Shown: positions 1 to 8,897 of the stretch, one piece after another
Layout of the letters: each line of letters starts with the position of its first letter
Numbering within the stretch: the stretch's first letter is position 1
NCBI GenBank assembly: GCA_049652745.1
Contig: JBASEY010000033.1
Location: forward strand, 1 to 64,000
DNA from: JBASEY01 sp049652745
Lineage (GTDB): Bacteria > CSSED10-310
DNA: 64,000 nt
Direction: 5' to 3'
Notes under the pieces: generated by a model
Seen by the model: the letters and a program-made list of their open reading frames with translations, nothing else
The model's database searches: none
What the model was told of the DNA's origin: nothing
Position numbers and translations under genes: made by a program

Positions 1-40
1 CTTACGCCATCGCCGATGCAGGATGAGTAGTTAGTGGAGA

Positions 41-152
41 GGGGACAGACTTCCAATTAAATATGTACGAGTCTGATAGGCGGAGCACGAACCACCCTCG
101 ACCTCATCCCCGGGACTTGAGACGAGTAGCGCTTGGGGACAGACTTCCAATT
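41..152. repeat. Pair of GGGGACAGAC direct repeats
   Basis: An 18-base sequence, GGGGACAGACTTCCAATT, occurs at 41-58 and again at 135-152 in the same orientation, 94 bases apart. The GGGGACAGAC core recurs at 10627-10636. No gene was found in 1-297. Just downstream, 181-215 holds a run of imperfect CATTCGCG repeats. These look like dispersed intergenic repeats, but no transposase is nearby to explain them. Confidence 0.6.
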
Positions 153-297
153 TAAAATCCTATCGTTGATCGAGACGTCATTTGCGTCCATTCGCGTTCA
201 TTCGCGGTTAATAAAAACAGCGTTCATTAGATAGATAGCGGGAACACCACACCTGATAGCGTCCAGTTTGAAAACACACATCAGGACGAAACTGTTC

Positions 298-1239
298 TCA
301 CGAGGCGGAAACCCTGGAGGTTGAAACGGAAGTCGCATAACAATACAGGCATTGAAATCCGCATGTGTTGTACTGGCCGATATCGAAGCTTTTAATACAG
401 CCGCATTCCTTCCGCTGGCTGGTATCTTTCAATTTGAGTTTTGAAGTGTGACCAGGACTATAACCCAAAAACTCCATGAGTTTCTTGTCATCTTTGAACA
501 GTTTAACCATCAATTCATCATCGATGCATTTGTTATGAGCAATGTTAAATCGCGAAAGATCCATGCTTTCCGCGCAAGTCGATATCTCCAGTCCCCAATT
601 TTTATTCAATAGATCCAATTTTTCTGCAAATTCAAGCACATCTTCCTTCCTCAATTCCGAGATCAGTAGGTTGTTTTTCCTGATATTTGATGTGACTCTT
701 CTATACTGATCTATATCAACAAAACTGATCACTAGTTTTTCCGTGAACCCATGCAGTTGATTTCCGATCGCCGCGATTTTGTCGATCAAAACATCGACCG
801 AGATCGTTTTGGACAAAATAAGAGGATCGAATCTCCAGATCAGTCTCCCCTTCCCTATCGTTTCCGACTATGTCTTGAATGTAGCTATTCTCTGATCCAA
901 CCCAGGAAGATTCGGCTCAAACCCTTCTGATTCATAATCATTTAGAGTGAATTGAAAATAATAGTTAATATCGGCTTCATCGATCTCAGACAGCTTAGTG
1001 AGCAAGGGAGATGGATTTTTTGTCCAGAAAACGATCACACGGGTATTTTTGAATGAAACATAGCGGTGCGGTCCACGACAAGCGACTCGGAGAAAGCCGG
1101 ATTTTAAACCATTTAAAAACCAATCAGTATGAAAAGCCGGGATATCCGTTCGCCGACTTGCTGAGACAATCACAGGCGCGACAGCTTTAACCGACAGCTC
1201 ATCGTTTAATTGAATATCGACCGTTTCCCATTTAGACAT
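298..1239 (-). pseudogene. DUF1848 protein interrupted by an in-frame TAG
   Basis: The reading frame starts at an ATG at 1239, seven bases after a GGAGG. It begins with the DUF1848 hallmark VSASRRTDIPAF and ends with a cysteine cluster (CGC, then CGFQCLYCYA) that resembles a radical SAM iron-sulfur site. A TAG at 868-870 follows RIATFKT, and translation in the same frame continues as SETIGKGRLIWRFDPLIL into the second half. No base is inserted or lost, so a single substitution (for example TTG to TAG at a leucine) explains the break. Without the amber the product would be about 313 residues, close to normal family length. DUF1848 has no established function. TAG is used as an ordinary stop elsewhere in the window (28796-28798), so decay is more likely than recoding. 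Confidence 0.8.
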
Positions 1240-1528
1240 CTCCACGCCTCCGACCTGCCATTAATCCGTCTACCACATCGGCTATCTCATGTAAGAAATC
1301 GGATAATAACAATCACGTTCATACTAACTTATGTCTTTTTAATTCCGACTGGCCCTCCCAAGCTAACAGAAAAGACTCAGCCTTATACCTGTTTTATAAC
1401 TCCTAACTATCCCTCAGATAATTGCCCTCACAAATAACGAAAGAACTTCAGATCAAAATGGATCTGAATACCCTTCGCCCATCTTCCGAAGAATAGAATC
1501 TATGCTGTTGCGCTCAGCAATCAGAAAC

Positions 1529-2959
1529 CTAGGGTCCATAACCCCATTCTTTGAAAGCCGGCTCGCCCAGAATATCGCTCATTTCAGGATTCAGCATAGC
1601 ACCGTAGAATCCCAAGCCTGTAACTACATCTTGGCCGGTATCCGGCCAGTTGAACGGCTGAATAACTGTAATGCTGGTCGTGCCGGTAGGAACATCGAAA
1701 CTTACGTAATCGATCTCAGCATGTTTCGGATAGTCGAAATATACCCAGCTCGGCCAGAACCAGAACTTACCGTACACTTCCAGGATAAAGAATGTCGGCA
1801 CCTTTGTCAGAGGCGCATCTGGGTTATCCAGATTGCCGATAATGGAAAACTCATCTCCAGGATGAACTATATCCGGCATGTGCAGCCTTACCCCAAGTGG
1901 ATAGCTTGGTGTCGGTGTACAGGCTGGGTCGTTATCATGGGCGCGGGAAACAAAAGTGATAGCATAGCTCAATGTCTGAGGAATGCTGGGTGAATTGGTG
2001 TAAACCATTGGGTGAATACCGAGATTATCCGACCAAAATTGCTTACAGGGGCAACATGGATCATCAACTTGTTTGCATGAATCCTCAGGTTCCTGAGCAT
2101 AGTTGCCTGCAAAGCCGAGATTGAGACCTGTGCTGCCTGATTGAGCAAAAATGCGAACCTCCATGGATGGTTTGTAAGCAGCATCGATCATACTTGGGGT
2201 ATAATTCGGCGTCGGAGTGCACTGCCCTTGCCGGGTATTATCGACCTCATTGTAGTTTGCAGGAGCATTCACATCAATCCAGTCGCCGAAATCCAGAGGA
2301 TAGTGGCCGCTGCCGCTGGGTGGATGCCAGCTCTGGAGGGGATAACCTTGAACCTGAAATTGGATATCTGAAGTATCACCCGTGTCTCCAATGCCCCCAC
2401 TTTGTAAAGGAACATTGCATAAATAATTGGAGTGAATCAGATACAGTTTCAAATGATCAGGCAAAGGTGTCGGCGTGCCAAGATGACAAATGATTTCGTA
2501 ATCGCCGCTACCCTCAATAATTTTGCTCTCCGGATCGTATGTCAACATAAGAACTGCGGTGAATTTACCGAATCCCGATGCTGTTCCGTCCGAAATATTA
2601 CCTATGATATGGACTTCAATATGGTCGAAGAAAACAGTGACACTTCCTGATCCATTATGAAAAGGTAACGAAGTAAATGGCATCAAATAAAGCGATGATC
2701 CCCAACCATTGGGATCGCAACCGGGATGCGGGCGAAGAACAACGCGTCCATCATCAAATTCAGATAAAGTCAGAAAATGATGATGTTGATAATAACACAT
2801 CCATTGCCAGTGATGCTCCGGCGACCCAAACTCAACATGGTCTACAGAATACGGTTCTGACAGAGTGGGTGTTGGAGTTGGCGCAGCACCTCTCGAAGCG
2901 ATGCTGAAAATCAAACCACTCATAAATAAAAAGCTAATTAAAACCTTTATATTTTTCAA
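1529..2959 (-). CDS. Secreted protein with C-terminal FWxSW domain
   Basis: This is a roughly 476-residue exported protein of unknown function. I chose the TTG at 2959 because it lies 8 bases after AGAGGG; another in-frame TTG lies two codons upstream at 2965. A hydrophobic signal segment (VLISFLFMSGLIFSIAS) is followed by a short PTPTPT stretch. The middle is rich in His, Trp, Gly and Cys and matches nothing I recognise; it holds short PTP segments at several points. The last 120 or so residues, from LGVRLHMP, contain KFWFWPSW, FNWPDTG and a terminal EWGYGP. The same pattern occurs at the C-termini of the proteins at 16899 and 24975. It probably acts at the cell surface or outside the cell. 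Confidence 0.75.
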   Translation of the reverse strand: MKNIKVLISFLFMSGLIFSIASRGAAPTPTPTLSEPYSVDHVEFGSPEHHWQWMCYYQHHHFLTLSEFDDGRVVLRPHPGCDPNGWGSSLYLMPFTSLPFHNGSGSVTVFFDHIEVHIIGNISDGTASGFGKFTAVLMLTYDPESKIIEGSGDYEIICHLGTPTPLPDHLKLYLIHSNYLCNVPLQSGGIGDTGDTSDIQFQVQGYPLQSWHPPSGSGHYPLDFGDWIDVNAPANYNEVDNTRQGQCTPTPNYTPSMIDAAYKPSMEVRIFAQSGSTGLNLGFAGNYAQEPEDSCKQVDDPCCPCKQFWSDNLGIHPMVYTNSPSIPQTLSYAITFVSRAHDNDPACTPTPSYPLGVRLHMPDIVHPGDEFSIIGNLDNPDAPLTKVPTFFILEVYGKFWFWPSWVYFDYPKHAEIDYVSFDVPTGTTSITVIQPFNWPDTGQDVVTGLGFYGAMLNPEMSDILGEPAFKEWGYGP

Positions 2960-3415
2960 CCGCAAATCCCTCTTCTTACAAACAAAACAAAAATGCGTAC
3001 AACTTATTTATCATGATTTTCAATATGAAATTTAATCGAGCAAGTTTGAAATGTAAATTGAAATATTTTTAGAACCCTGCTTCTCATGGCCGGCCAAACC
3101 TTTACCGATGCTCTTTTTCTTTATCCGTCCGATATGAGTATCGACTACCGGTAAATTGGAATAATAGTTGAACCGGCAATCTACCATTACTGTCAACGCA
3201 TTTTCACTTTGCTCTTTCTGCAGACTGAAAATGGAGTGTTTTTACAGATTATTTTTGATGTTTACGGCGTTCATCGAGATAACGATCAGGCACTACACGC
3301 TACTGATATCTCAATCATTCCGGCACGCTCATATTACTGAAAAATATTTATTTTTTCTTACCGTTCAAATCAGATTGTATAAGCGTGGTTACGTGTTTAT
3401 TTCTCCCCATCGAGT
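2960..3415. other. AT-rich gap without a convincing gene
   Basis: This is about 455 bases between two minus-strand genes. Plus-strand ORFs exist here, but they run into the antisense of the hydrolase gene and lack ribosome binding sites or recognisable content. It probably holds the promoter of the secreted protein to its left. I see no convincing RNA or repeat. Confidence 0.4.
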
Positions 3416-3955
3416 CTATTTTATAATTTTCAATATCTGTCTGAATTCCTTCCCCTCTGCAACACGAAGAAGCTCGAATAGAGCTGTTTCCACACTTGTC
3501 AGAACAGCGCCTTCATCGCGCATTTTCTGCAATCCGATCTCCCTGTTCTGCAGCGTTCGGGAAGAGACCGCGTCCGCTGCTACGTAAACATCATATTCTT
3601 CATCGAGCAGATCGATGGCCGTTTGATTTACGCAGACATGAGTTTCGATTCCGATCAGCAACACCTGTTGCCGGGATAAGGAGGCTAAAGCATCCATAAA
3701 ATCCTGGTTTCCACAGCAACTGAATGAATTTTTCGTAAACGGCTTGGTCGTCGGCAGCAACTCGGCAATTTCTTCTACGGTAGGCCCGATAGCCAAGGGA
3801 GTTTGCTCCATCCACAGTATAGGAATGTTCAGGATTTGAGCGCCTTGAATCAACTTTCGTGCATTACCGATGACGGATTCGCTGTCATGCACGATACGAG
3901 CTAATTTTCCCTGTATATCGATAATCACTAAAACTGTGTTTTCTTTTTCAAGCAT
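3416..3955 (-). CDS. Isochorismatase-family cysteine hydrolase
   Basis: This 179-residue protein has the alpha/beta hydrolase fold of the isochorismatase family (YcaC/nicotinamidase group). The expected catalytic triad is visible: Asp13 in VIIDIQ, Lys75 in PFTKNSF and Cys108 in ETHVCV. The family cleaves amide or ester bonds in small molecules; the substrate cannot be predicted here. The ATG at 3955 is preceded by GGGAA at good spacing. The upstream membrane-protein gene at 3968 ends only 12 bases away, so the two are probably cotranscribed. It is a cytosolic protein with no signal peptide and normal family length. Confidence 0.85.
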   Translation of the reverse strand: MLEKENTVLVIIDIQGKLARIVHDSESVIGNARKLIQGAQILNIPILWMEQTPLAIGPTVEEIAELLPTTKPFTKNSFSCCGNQDFMDALASLSRQQVLLIGIETHVCVNQTAIDLLDEEYDVYVAADAVSSRTLQNREIGLQKMRDEGAVLTSVETALFELLRVAEGKEFRQILKIIK

Positions 3956-3967
3956 AGCTATTCCCTT

Positions 3968-4690
3968 TCATGATTTATCTTTAAAAATCGTTTGACCTTT
4001 CGTAAACCAACTAACGCCGAATACGAATACAATCAGCGCTTCAAGCCAAAAGACCGGCCTAAAACGAACCATTTTTGGTTGGATGGCCGGGATACTGACA
4101 ATGCCTATAACAACAAGACCAATAATGATGGTATATCCGCAAACGGTATAGATTCGATTCCGGATGATTTTCATTTTTCCCGGAAATTTCTGATCGCTCA
4201 AACGGAATAAAACCAGTGAAAAATATGCCAGAACGAGAAAAAAGCCGCATGCGGATATGCAATGAAGCGTTTCCAACACGCGTTGAATCGCGGTGGCTTC
4301 AGACTGTGGGGCCACCGGGAACAGCGCAACACCAAGCCCCAATATACAGGCCAAGTTACCGGCCACCGCATCGCGGCGATCATATCCGCGATAAGACCAC
4401 ATAAACACGGCGATTGCGAACAAGCTGCCGACAAACACATCTCGCATCGGCGTATGATAGTAACTGCTCAACGATCTCTGTAAACTGAATCCTGTCAGAA
4501 AGCCTCCGATAACCAGAATGAATGGCAATAAAATGCCGATTAGACCGATCGCTTTACGCAAATTCAGATAATTTCGCACATGTTGCCGATCAAGGCGCCT
4601 GTCTATATACTCATGACTCTGAGGTAAATGGATATGTTTTATTGCGCTTGTTTCCATTTCTAAAAACGCGACCACTACTTCAAACATCAT
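3968..4690 (-). CDS. Polytopic membrane protein, DUF998-like
   Basis: This is a 240-residue integral membrane protein with about six hydrophobic helices. After a polar N-terminus the first helix is around GLIGILLPFILVIGG, followed by the loop SLSSYYHTPMRDVFVG. The YYHT-x-MRDVFVG loop and the following helix resemble DUF998-type membrane proteins, whose function is unknown. Start choice is uncertain: two adjacent ATG codons follow AAAGG closely, and a third in-frame Met lies 11 codons in. It sits just upstream of the hydrolase gene on the same strand. No catalytic motif is visible. Confidence 0.65.
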   Translation of the reverse strand: MMFEVVVAFLEMETSAIKHIHLPQSHEYIDRRLDRQHVRNYLNLRKAIGLIGILLPFILVIGGFLTGFSLQRSLSSYYHTPMRDVFVGSLFAIAVFMWSYRGYDRRDAVAGNLACILGLGVALFPVAPQSEATAIQRVLETLHCISACGFFLVLAYFSLVLFRLSDQKFPGKMKIIRNRIYTVCGYTIIIGLVVIGIVSIPAIQPKMVRFRPVFWLEALIVFVFGVSWFTKGQTIFKDKS

Positions 4691-4894
4691 AACCTTTTTT
4701 AGTCACTCTGTCACTTGAAAGCTGACTTTTGGCCGGCTATCGCTGTCGTCGTCGCTCAGGCCGCCGATATGACGATCTTCACGGCGACTCTGTCAGAACT
4801 TGGCTAATCGAGCGGCATCCCGGCATGGGTTCAAAATCGGTCAACGAATACTCTACTTTTTCGCAAATATTTCCATTATACTCAGTTTTAGATT

Positions 4895-4995
4895 CATGCA
4901 AGTGTAAAAACCCCATTTTGAGCCCAAACCCCTTTTGCAAACTCTTGAAAACACAATATCGACTTCCCGGAAAATTACTTTTACACATGCATCAA
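4895..4995. repeat. About 100-bp imperfect repeat, copy 1
   Basis: This copy begins ATGCAAGTGTAAAAACCCC and ends TTTTACACATGCA. A clearly related copy lies at 6385-6484 in the same orientation, and most positions match by eye. This copy ends about 75 bases upstream of the start of the secreted-protein gene at 5071, so it may contain that gene's promoter. The rest of the 4691-5070 gap shows no gene. Confidence 0.75.
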
Positions 4996-5070
4996 GATTA
5001 GCGCTTACGTATGGCTATGTATGGCGAAAGAGTGAATATTTCTATTTACCAGAAAAGTGAGGATCAAAGT

Positions 5071-6063
5071 ATGAGGAATTTTATAATTACAAAAGTTATA
5101 ATGGTTGTTTTGCTTCTGCTGTTTTTTACCGGAATCTGTTACAGCCGCGACACGCTGTCTTCGGGCTTGTTCATCAGCAAGAGCGCTTCACCACAGAAAG
5201 CTCTATCATTTTCCGCTTCTGCCGGTCGACTGATCTCAGCGGAGAATTCCAGAGCGAATTCAGCGCCGTTGCTTGCCGATGTTGATTTGATACTTGACGA
5301 TGGAACAGCGGAGAACAGTATTGGAGCTTCAGCGGGAAAAAATGAGTTATTATGGTTAAACCGATTCACACCGGATGCCGATGATTTTCCCTTTGATTTA
5401 AATACTATCAGCGTTTACTTTCTTAACGCCCTGGGGTTGCAGGTCGGTGACCAAATTAATTTGATAGTCTATGAAAACACATCCGGCAACACCGACCCGG
5501 CGGTCGGTTCAAATTTCCTGGCGTCTTTTTCTAGAACAATCCTGACTCTTGATTCCTGGAACAGTTATGACATCTCCAGCACACCTGTATTGCTTAATAG
5601 TCCCGGTGACGTGTTGATCGGGGTCATCGCCATGAAAGCTCCGGGAACAAACTACTATCCGGCTGCGATAGATTTTGATTCGTCACACCATCGCTCTTGG
5701 GCAGGACTGTGGTCAACTTCACCTCCACCCGACCCTCCGACACTGCCTCCGGATGATACCTGGTTGATGATCGATGATGCTTTTTATGCAGGCAATTGGC
5801 TGGTGCGCGGATACGGCGATTATCTCGCCCCACATCCGACCGCGACGCCCGATTGCATCAATGACGGTGATGTCAGCCAAGACGGCAGGGTAACGTCTGC
5901 GGATGCTCAAGTGGCTTTCCTGATCACCTTGGGTCAATATACGCCTACACACATAGAAGAATGTTCGGCTGATTGTAACGGAGATTCAAAAGTGACAGCC
6001 GCTGACGCTCAGCTCATCTTCCAGACCGCTCTTGGAACGGCAAACTGTGCCGATCCACTGTAA
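5071..6063 (+). CDS. Secreted beta-rich protein with dockerin tail
   Basis: This is a 330-residue exported protein. I place the start at the ATG at 5071, after GAGG, because it opens directly into a signal peptide (VIMVVLLLLFFTGICYS). Residues of about 80-250 form a Trp- and Asp-rich beta domain shared with the gene at 7505. The last 70 residues are a type I dockerin with two calcium loops (DVSQDGRVTSAD and DCNGDSKVTAAD). Four cysteines frame it, and it ends CADPL. Dockerins bind cohesins and so attach proteins to a scaffold; no cohesin is in the window. A paralogue lies 1.4 kb downstream, and a terminator-like hairpin follows at 6177. Confidence 0.85.
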   Translation: MRNFIITKVIMVVLLLLFFTGICYSRDTLSSGLFISKSASPQKALSFSASAGRLISAENSRANSAPLLADVDLILDDGTAENSIGASAGKNELLWLNRFTPDADDFPFDLNTISVYFLNALGLQVGDQINLIVYENTSGNTDPAVGSNFLASFSRTILTLDSWNSYDISSTPVLLNSPGDVLIGVIAMKAPGTNYYPAAIDFDSSHHRSWAGLWSTSPPPDPPTLPPDDTWLMIDDAFYAGNWLVRGYGDYLAPHPTATPDCINDGDVSQDGRVTSADAQVAFLITLGQYTPTHIEECSADCNGDSKVTAADAQLIFQTALGTANCADPL

Positions 6064-6176
6064 ACAGCGAGTATCGATTTGTTGAGCTGAAGGGGTCTCC
6101 ACCTTTCAGAATCAGCGCCGACTCATGATGAGTCATCCGCCGGTTCGTGTTACCGAGGATGACAAAAAAGTGTTGT

Positions 6177-6221
6177 CGCTGTGTGATATCAATGATCGAT
6201 CTTACACGGCGGTGGTTTTAT
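6177..6221 (+). terminator. GTGATATC-type hairpin after the 5071 gene
   Basis: CGCTGTGT at 6177-6184 can pair with ACACGGCG at 6214-6221, enclosing GATATC in the loop. It lies about 115 bases past the stop codon. The following T tract is weak (GGTTTTATT). Related hairpins follow the genes ending at 8500 and 21938, all with the sequence GTGTGATATC. Confidence 0.5.
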
Positions 6222-6384
6222 TCGGGAATAAAAGAGCAACAATATTGGATCAAGTAGGACCTGACTTTTTTTAAGGCTTATTCAGGTTTAAAATAGTGAA
6301 TCGCGCCCTACTGCGGCAAGCTTTGCGCCATTGACAAAATTCCGTCCGGCTGACTGCGACAATAGAGAGCCTCTCGTAGAAATG

Positions 6385-6484
6385 ATGCAAGTATAAAAAC
6401 CCCATTTTGATCCTAAATCCCCTTCGCTAACCCTTAAAAACACAACATCGATTTCTCATAAAATTATTTTTTACACATGCAGCA
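6385..6484. repeat. About 100-bp imperfect repeat, copy 2
   Basis: This copy opens ATGCAAGTATAAAAACCCC and ends TTTTTTACACATGCA, matching the repeat at 4895-4995. Unlike copy 1, it does not sit next to a secreted-protein start. It lies in the gap between the 5071 gene and the minus-strand DUF2807 gene, about 1 kb upstream of the paralogous gene at 7505. The remainder of 6222-6639 shows no gene. Confidence 0.75.
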
Positions 6485-6639
6485 AATTTGTCGATTGTCA
6501 GGCCGGAAAACCAACAAATAAAATCAAGCTCAAAAATAAATCCTTTTTTAATTGAAAAGGTTTAATCCATGTGTTTATCTCAATTTAAAGGAGATTTTGG
6601 AGCTGTCGCAGCATCTAATAATTGGTCGGATCATTCGCT

Positions 6640-7296
6640 TTAACGACGACTTTTTGCACTGATATGGCCACTGCCTTTCACGACGCTGCTTTTGATTTCC
6701 GGTGACCCGCTATAGAGGATATCGCCGCTCCCCCGCACTTCCGCTGACAACTGTTTTGTGACATTCAAATTCATATCGCCGCTGCCGTTCACGACCACCA
6801 CGGCGGTTTCCACCTCCAAGGCATCCGCGTCAATATTACCTGATCCATTGATCACCGCATTTAAAAATACGGCTTTACCGATAGCAGTGATACCGCCGGA
6901 TCCATCGATCGTCAAATCAATCATATCCTTCGTGACATCTTGTAGTTTGACACCACCGGAACCGTTGATTTTAACCCTCGTTATCAAAGGCGAAGTGATT
7001 TCAATGGTTATTTTCCCGGTAAAGGTAAAACTACTCCGAAGTGAGAGTGACAATATTTGGTTATTGCATTCAGTCACTATCAACGGTGTGAGATCATGAT
7101 CAGCCGTGATCGAGCAAGTATATTCATCGCCTTTTTTTACCGTGACATCCGCCGATATATTCAAAACGATCTGATCAAAAGACGATAATTCCCGTTTCTC
7201 TGTTATCGTTTTTCGTCCACAGTGACCAATTGGAGTATTAAATGCACATACACATGCCGCTACTATAAATAAAACAAATATCTTTAAATGTTTCAC
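6640..7296 (-). CDS. DUF2807 (GIN domain) adhesin-like protein
   Basis: This is a 218-residue exported protein with an N-terminal signal peptide (LFIVAACVCAFNTPIG). The rest matches the DUF2807 'head GIN domain' family, a putative autotransporter adhesin type with a beta-helix-like repeat. The repeating unit is seen as INGSGG, IDGSGG, INGSGN, VNGSGD, VRGSGD and VKGSGH at intervals of about 18-22 residues. Function is not established for the family. The gene is transcribed opposite to its dockerin-protein neighbours and separates them, with a roughly 208-base divergent gap before 7505. Confidence 0.85.
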   Translation of the reverse strand: MKHLKIFVLFIVAACVCAFNTPIGHCGRKTITEKRELSSFDQIVLNISADVTVKKGDEYTCSITADHDLTPLIVTECNNQILSLSLRSSFTFTGKITIEITSPLITRVKINGSGGVKLQDVTKDMIDLTIDGSGGITAIGKAVFLNAVINGSGNIDADALEVETAVVVVNGSGDMNLNVTKQLSAEVRGSGDILYSGSPEIKSSVVKGSGHISAKSRR

Positions 7297-7504
7297 TATA
7301 TTTTCCTTTCACCGATTCTCATCAAATTCGTGTTTTTTGCTCCAACTGTTTGTACTTTGGCCAAGATTCAGTAAAAAAGCAAGGAATGAAAAAACTTTTG
7401 ATATCTCTTGATTTCACATTATCTTTCAGTTATTCTTGATTTTAAACAAGCTCAAAATAACAATTGAGCAAATGCTTGATTAAAAACTATAGGAGGCTTT
7501 ACAC

Positions 7505-8500
7505 ATGAAAACTTTTATTGACTCAAAGGTTCTGATGAGCGCTTTTACAGCGTTTCTTCTATTTGCGTTAAGCGGCATCTGTTACGGTGAAGGCACGCTG
7601 ACTTCAGGCCTGTTCATCAACAGAGACGTTTCATCTCAGAAAGTTTTCTCATCGTCCGCTTCACCGGGACAGCCGGTTTCAATGCCTGAAACCGGAACCA
7701 ATCCGGCGCCATTGCTCGCCGATGTTGAATTGATCCTGGACGACGGAAGCAGAGAAAATGGTATTGGAATCGGGGGAGATTGGGAGTTCTTATGGTTGAA
7801 CCGCTTCACTCCGGATGCAGGAGATTTTCCATTCAAATTAAATAAGATCAGTGTTTATTTTTGCAGCGACGACCAGGTCTTCGTCGGTGACCAGATCAAG
7901 CTGGTTGTCTATGAAAACATATCAGGCAACAGCGATCCGGCAATCGGTTCAAATTTCCTGGCGTCATTTCCTCAAACCGTTCAAAGTCTCAATGCCTGGA
8001 ATGATTATGACATATCCGGCACGCCCGTACAGTTGAATGGACCCGGTGATGTTCTGATCGGGGTTATTGCCCTGAAGACACCTGGAACCAGCTACTGGCC
8101 GGCAGCGATTGATGAAGACACAACCCAGCAACGCTCTTGGGCCGGGTGGTGGACAGTTCAACCTCCGCCTGATCCGCCGATACTACCGCCGGATGATGAC
8201 TGGGTTTTAATCGATGCTTATTTCCCAGGCAACTGGTTGGTGCGCGGATACGGCGATTATCTCGCCCCACAACCGACCGCTACACCTGATTGCGTCAACA
8301 ACGGTGATGTGAACCAGGACAGCTTGATCACGGCAGCGGACGCTCAATTGGCTTTCCTGATCACTTTGGGTCAGTATTCACCTTCTCACATAGAAGAGTG
8401 TTCGGCTGATTGTAATGGAGACGCACAAGTGACGGCCGCCGACGCCCAGCTCATTTTCCTGGCCGGACTCGGATCAGCAGTCTGTGCCGACCCATTGTAA
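7505..8500 (+). CDS. Secreted beta-rich protein with dockerin tail (paralogue)
   Basis: This 331-residue protein is a close paralogue of the product at 5071. The start at 7505 has an AGGAGG seven bases upstream. The signal peptide (MSAFTAFLLFALSGICYG) is followed by the same beta domain, including FLWLNRFTPDAGDFPF and NWLVRGYGDYLAP. The C-terminal type I dockerin spans about 262-331, with loops DVNQDSLITAAD and DCNGDAQVTAAD and the CADPL end. Both loops have Ser or Ala in place of the usual Gly after Asp. The gene is followed by a strong hairpin terminator at 8616. The conserved tail suggests it shares a docking partner with the products at 5071 and 8898. Confidence 0.85.
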   Translation: MKTFIDSKVLMSAFTAFLLFALSGICYGEGTLTSGLFINRDVSSQKVFSSSASPGQPVSMPETGTNPAPLLADVELILDDGSRENGIGIGGDWEFLWLNRFTPDAGDFPFKLNKISVYFCSDDQVFVGDQIKLVVYENISGNSDPAIGSNFLASFPQTVQSLNAWNDYDISGTPVQLNGPGDVLIGVIALKTPGTSYWPAAIDEDTTQQRSWAGWWTVQPPPDPPILPPDDDWVLIDAYFPGNWLVRGYGDYLAPQPTATPDCVNNGDVNQDSLITAADAQLAFLITLGQYSPSHIEECSADCNGDAQVTAADAQLIFLAGLGSAVCADPL

Positions 8501-8615
8501 AAAAAAGAAATCGTGCCTGGTAAACATAAGGGTATCTCGTTTTAAATAATCAGTAACAGCCCCGAATCAGGCAATCGCTGGTTGCCGATACAAAAAACAA
8601 CGTATTGGAATGCTT

Positions 8616-8653
8616 CCGCTGTGTGATATCCCAAAGCACATAGCGGTTTTTTT
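8616..8653 (+). terminator. GTGATATC-type terminator after the 7505 gene
   Basis: CCGCTGTGTG at 8616-8625 pairs with CACATAGCGG at 8637-8646 (one G-U pair), with ATATCCCAAAG in the loop. A run of seven or more T residues follows from 8647. This is a good intrinsic terminator and the clearest member of the three-hairpin family. Confidence 0.85.
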
Positions 8654-8757
8654 ATAGAAAAAAATCAGCGTTCAACATATTGAAAATGCTCCTAGTTCAA
8701 AACTAAAAAAACAACTGTTTTCGTGGTTGTTTCCCCCCATTTTAAAATGTTTTTTCC

Positions 8758-8790
8758 TTGACAAACCGAAATAATTATGCTTGCTTTTAC
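8758..8790 (+). promoter_or_regulatory. Possible promoter for the 8898 gene
   Basis: A perfect TTGACA lies at 8758-8763. A weak -10 candidate (TTGCTT) lies 17 bases downstream. This would give a leader of about 105 bases before the gene at 8898. TTGAC boxes also precede the three large paralogues at 16899, 19968 and 22526, which supports it as a true -35 element. The -10 assignment is uncertain. No gene is seen in 8654-8897. Confidence 0.4.
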
Positions 8791-8897
8791 TGGAGAAATT
8801 AGCGCGTGCAAGAGTATTGACATGAGGTTATGAAGATAAATTCGTTGTATTTGTCTAATGGCATTAAACTCAAAAATGGGGATGAAGGGATCATTCT

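Noticed and set aside
868..870. Pyrrolysine or other recoding at the amber codon in the DUF1848 gene
   Set aside because: TAG is used as a normal stop after the dockerin at 28796-28798, and no recoding signal is visible.
3168..3587. Plus-strand ORF of 139 codons
   Set aside because: It overlaps the antisense of the isochorismatase-like gene, has no Shine-Dalgarno sequence and resembles no protein.
4729..5001. Plus-strand ORF of 90 codons
   Set aside because: It runs through the 100-bp repeat and has no ribosome site or recognisable content.
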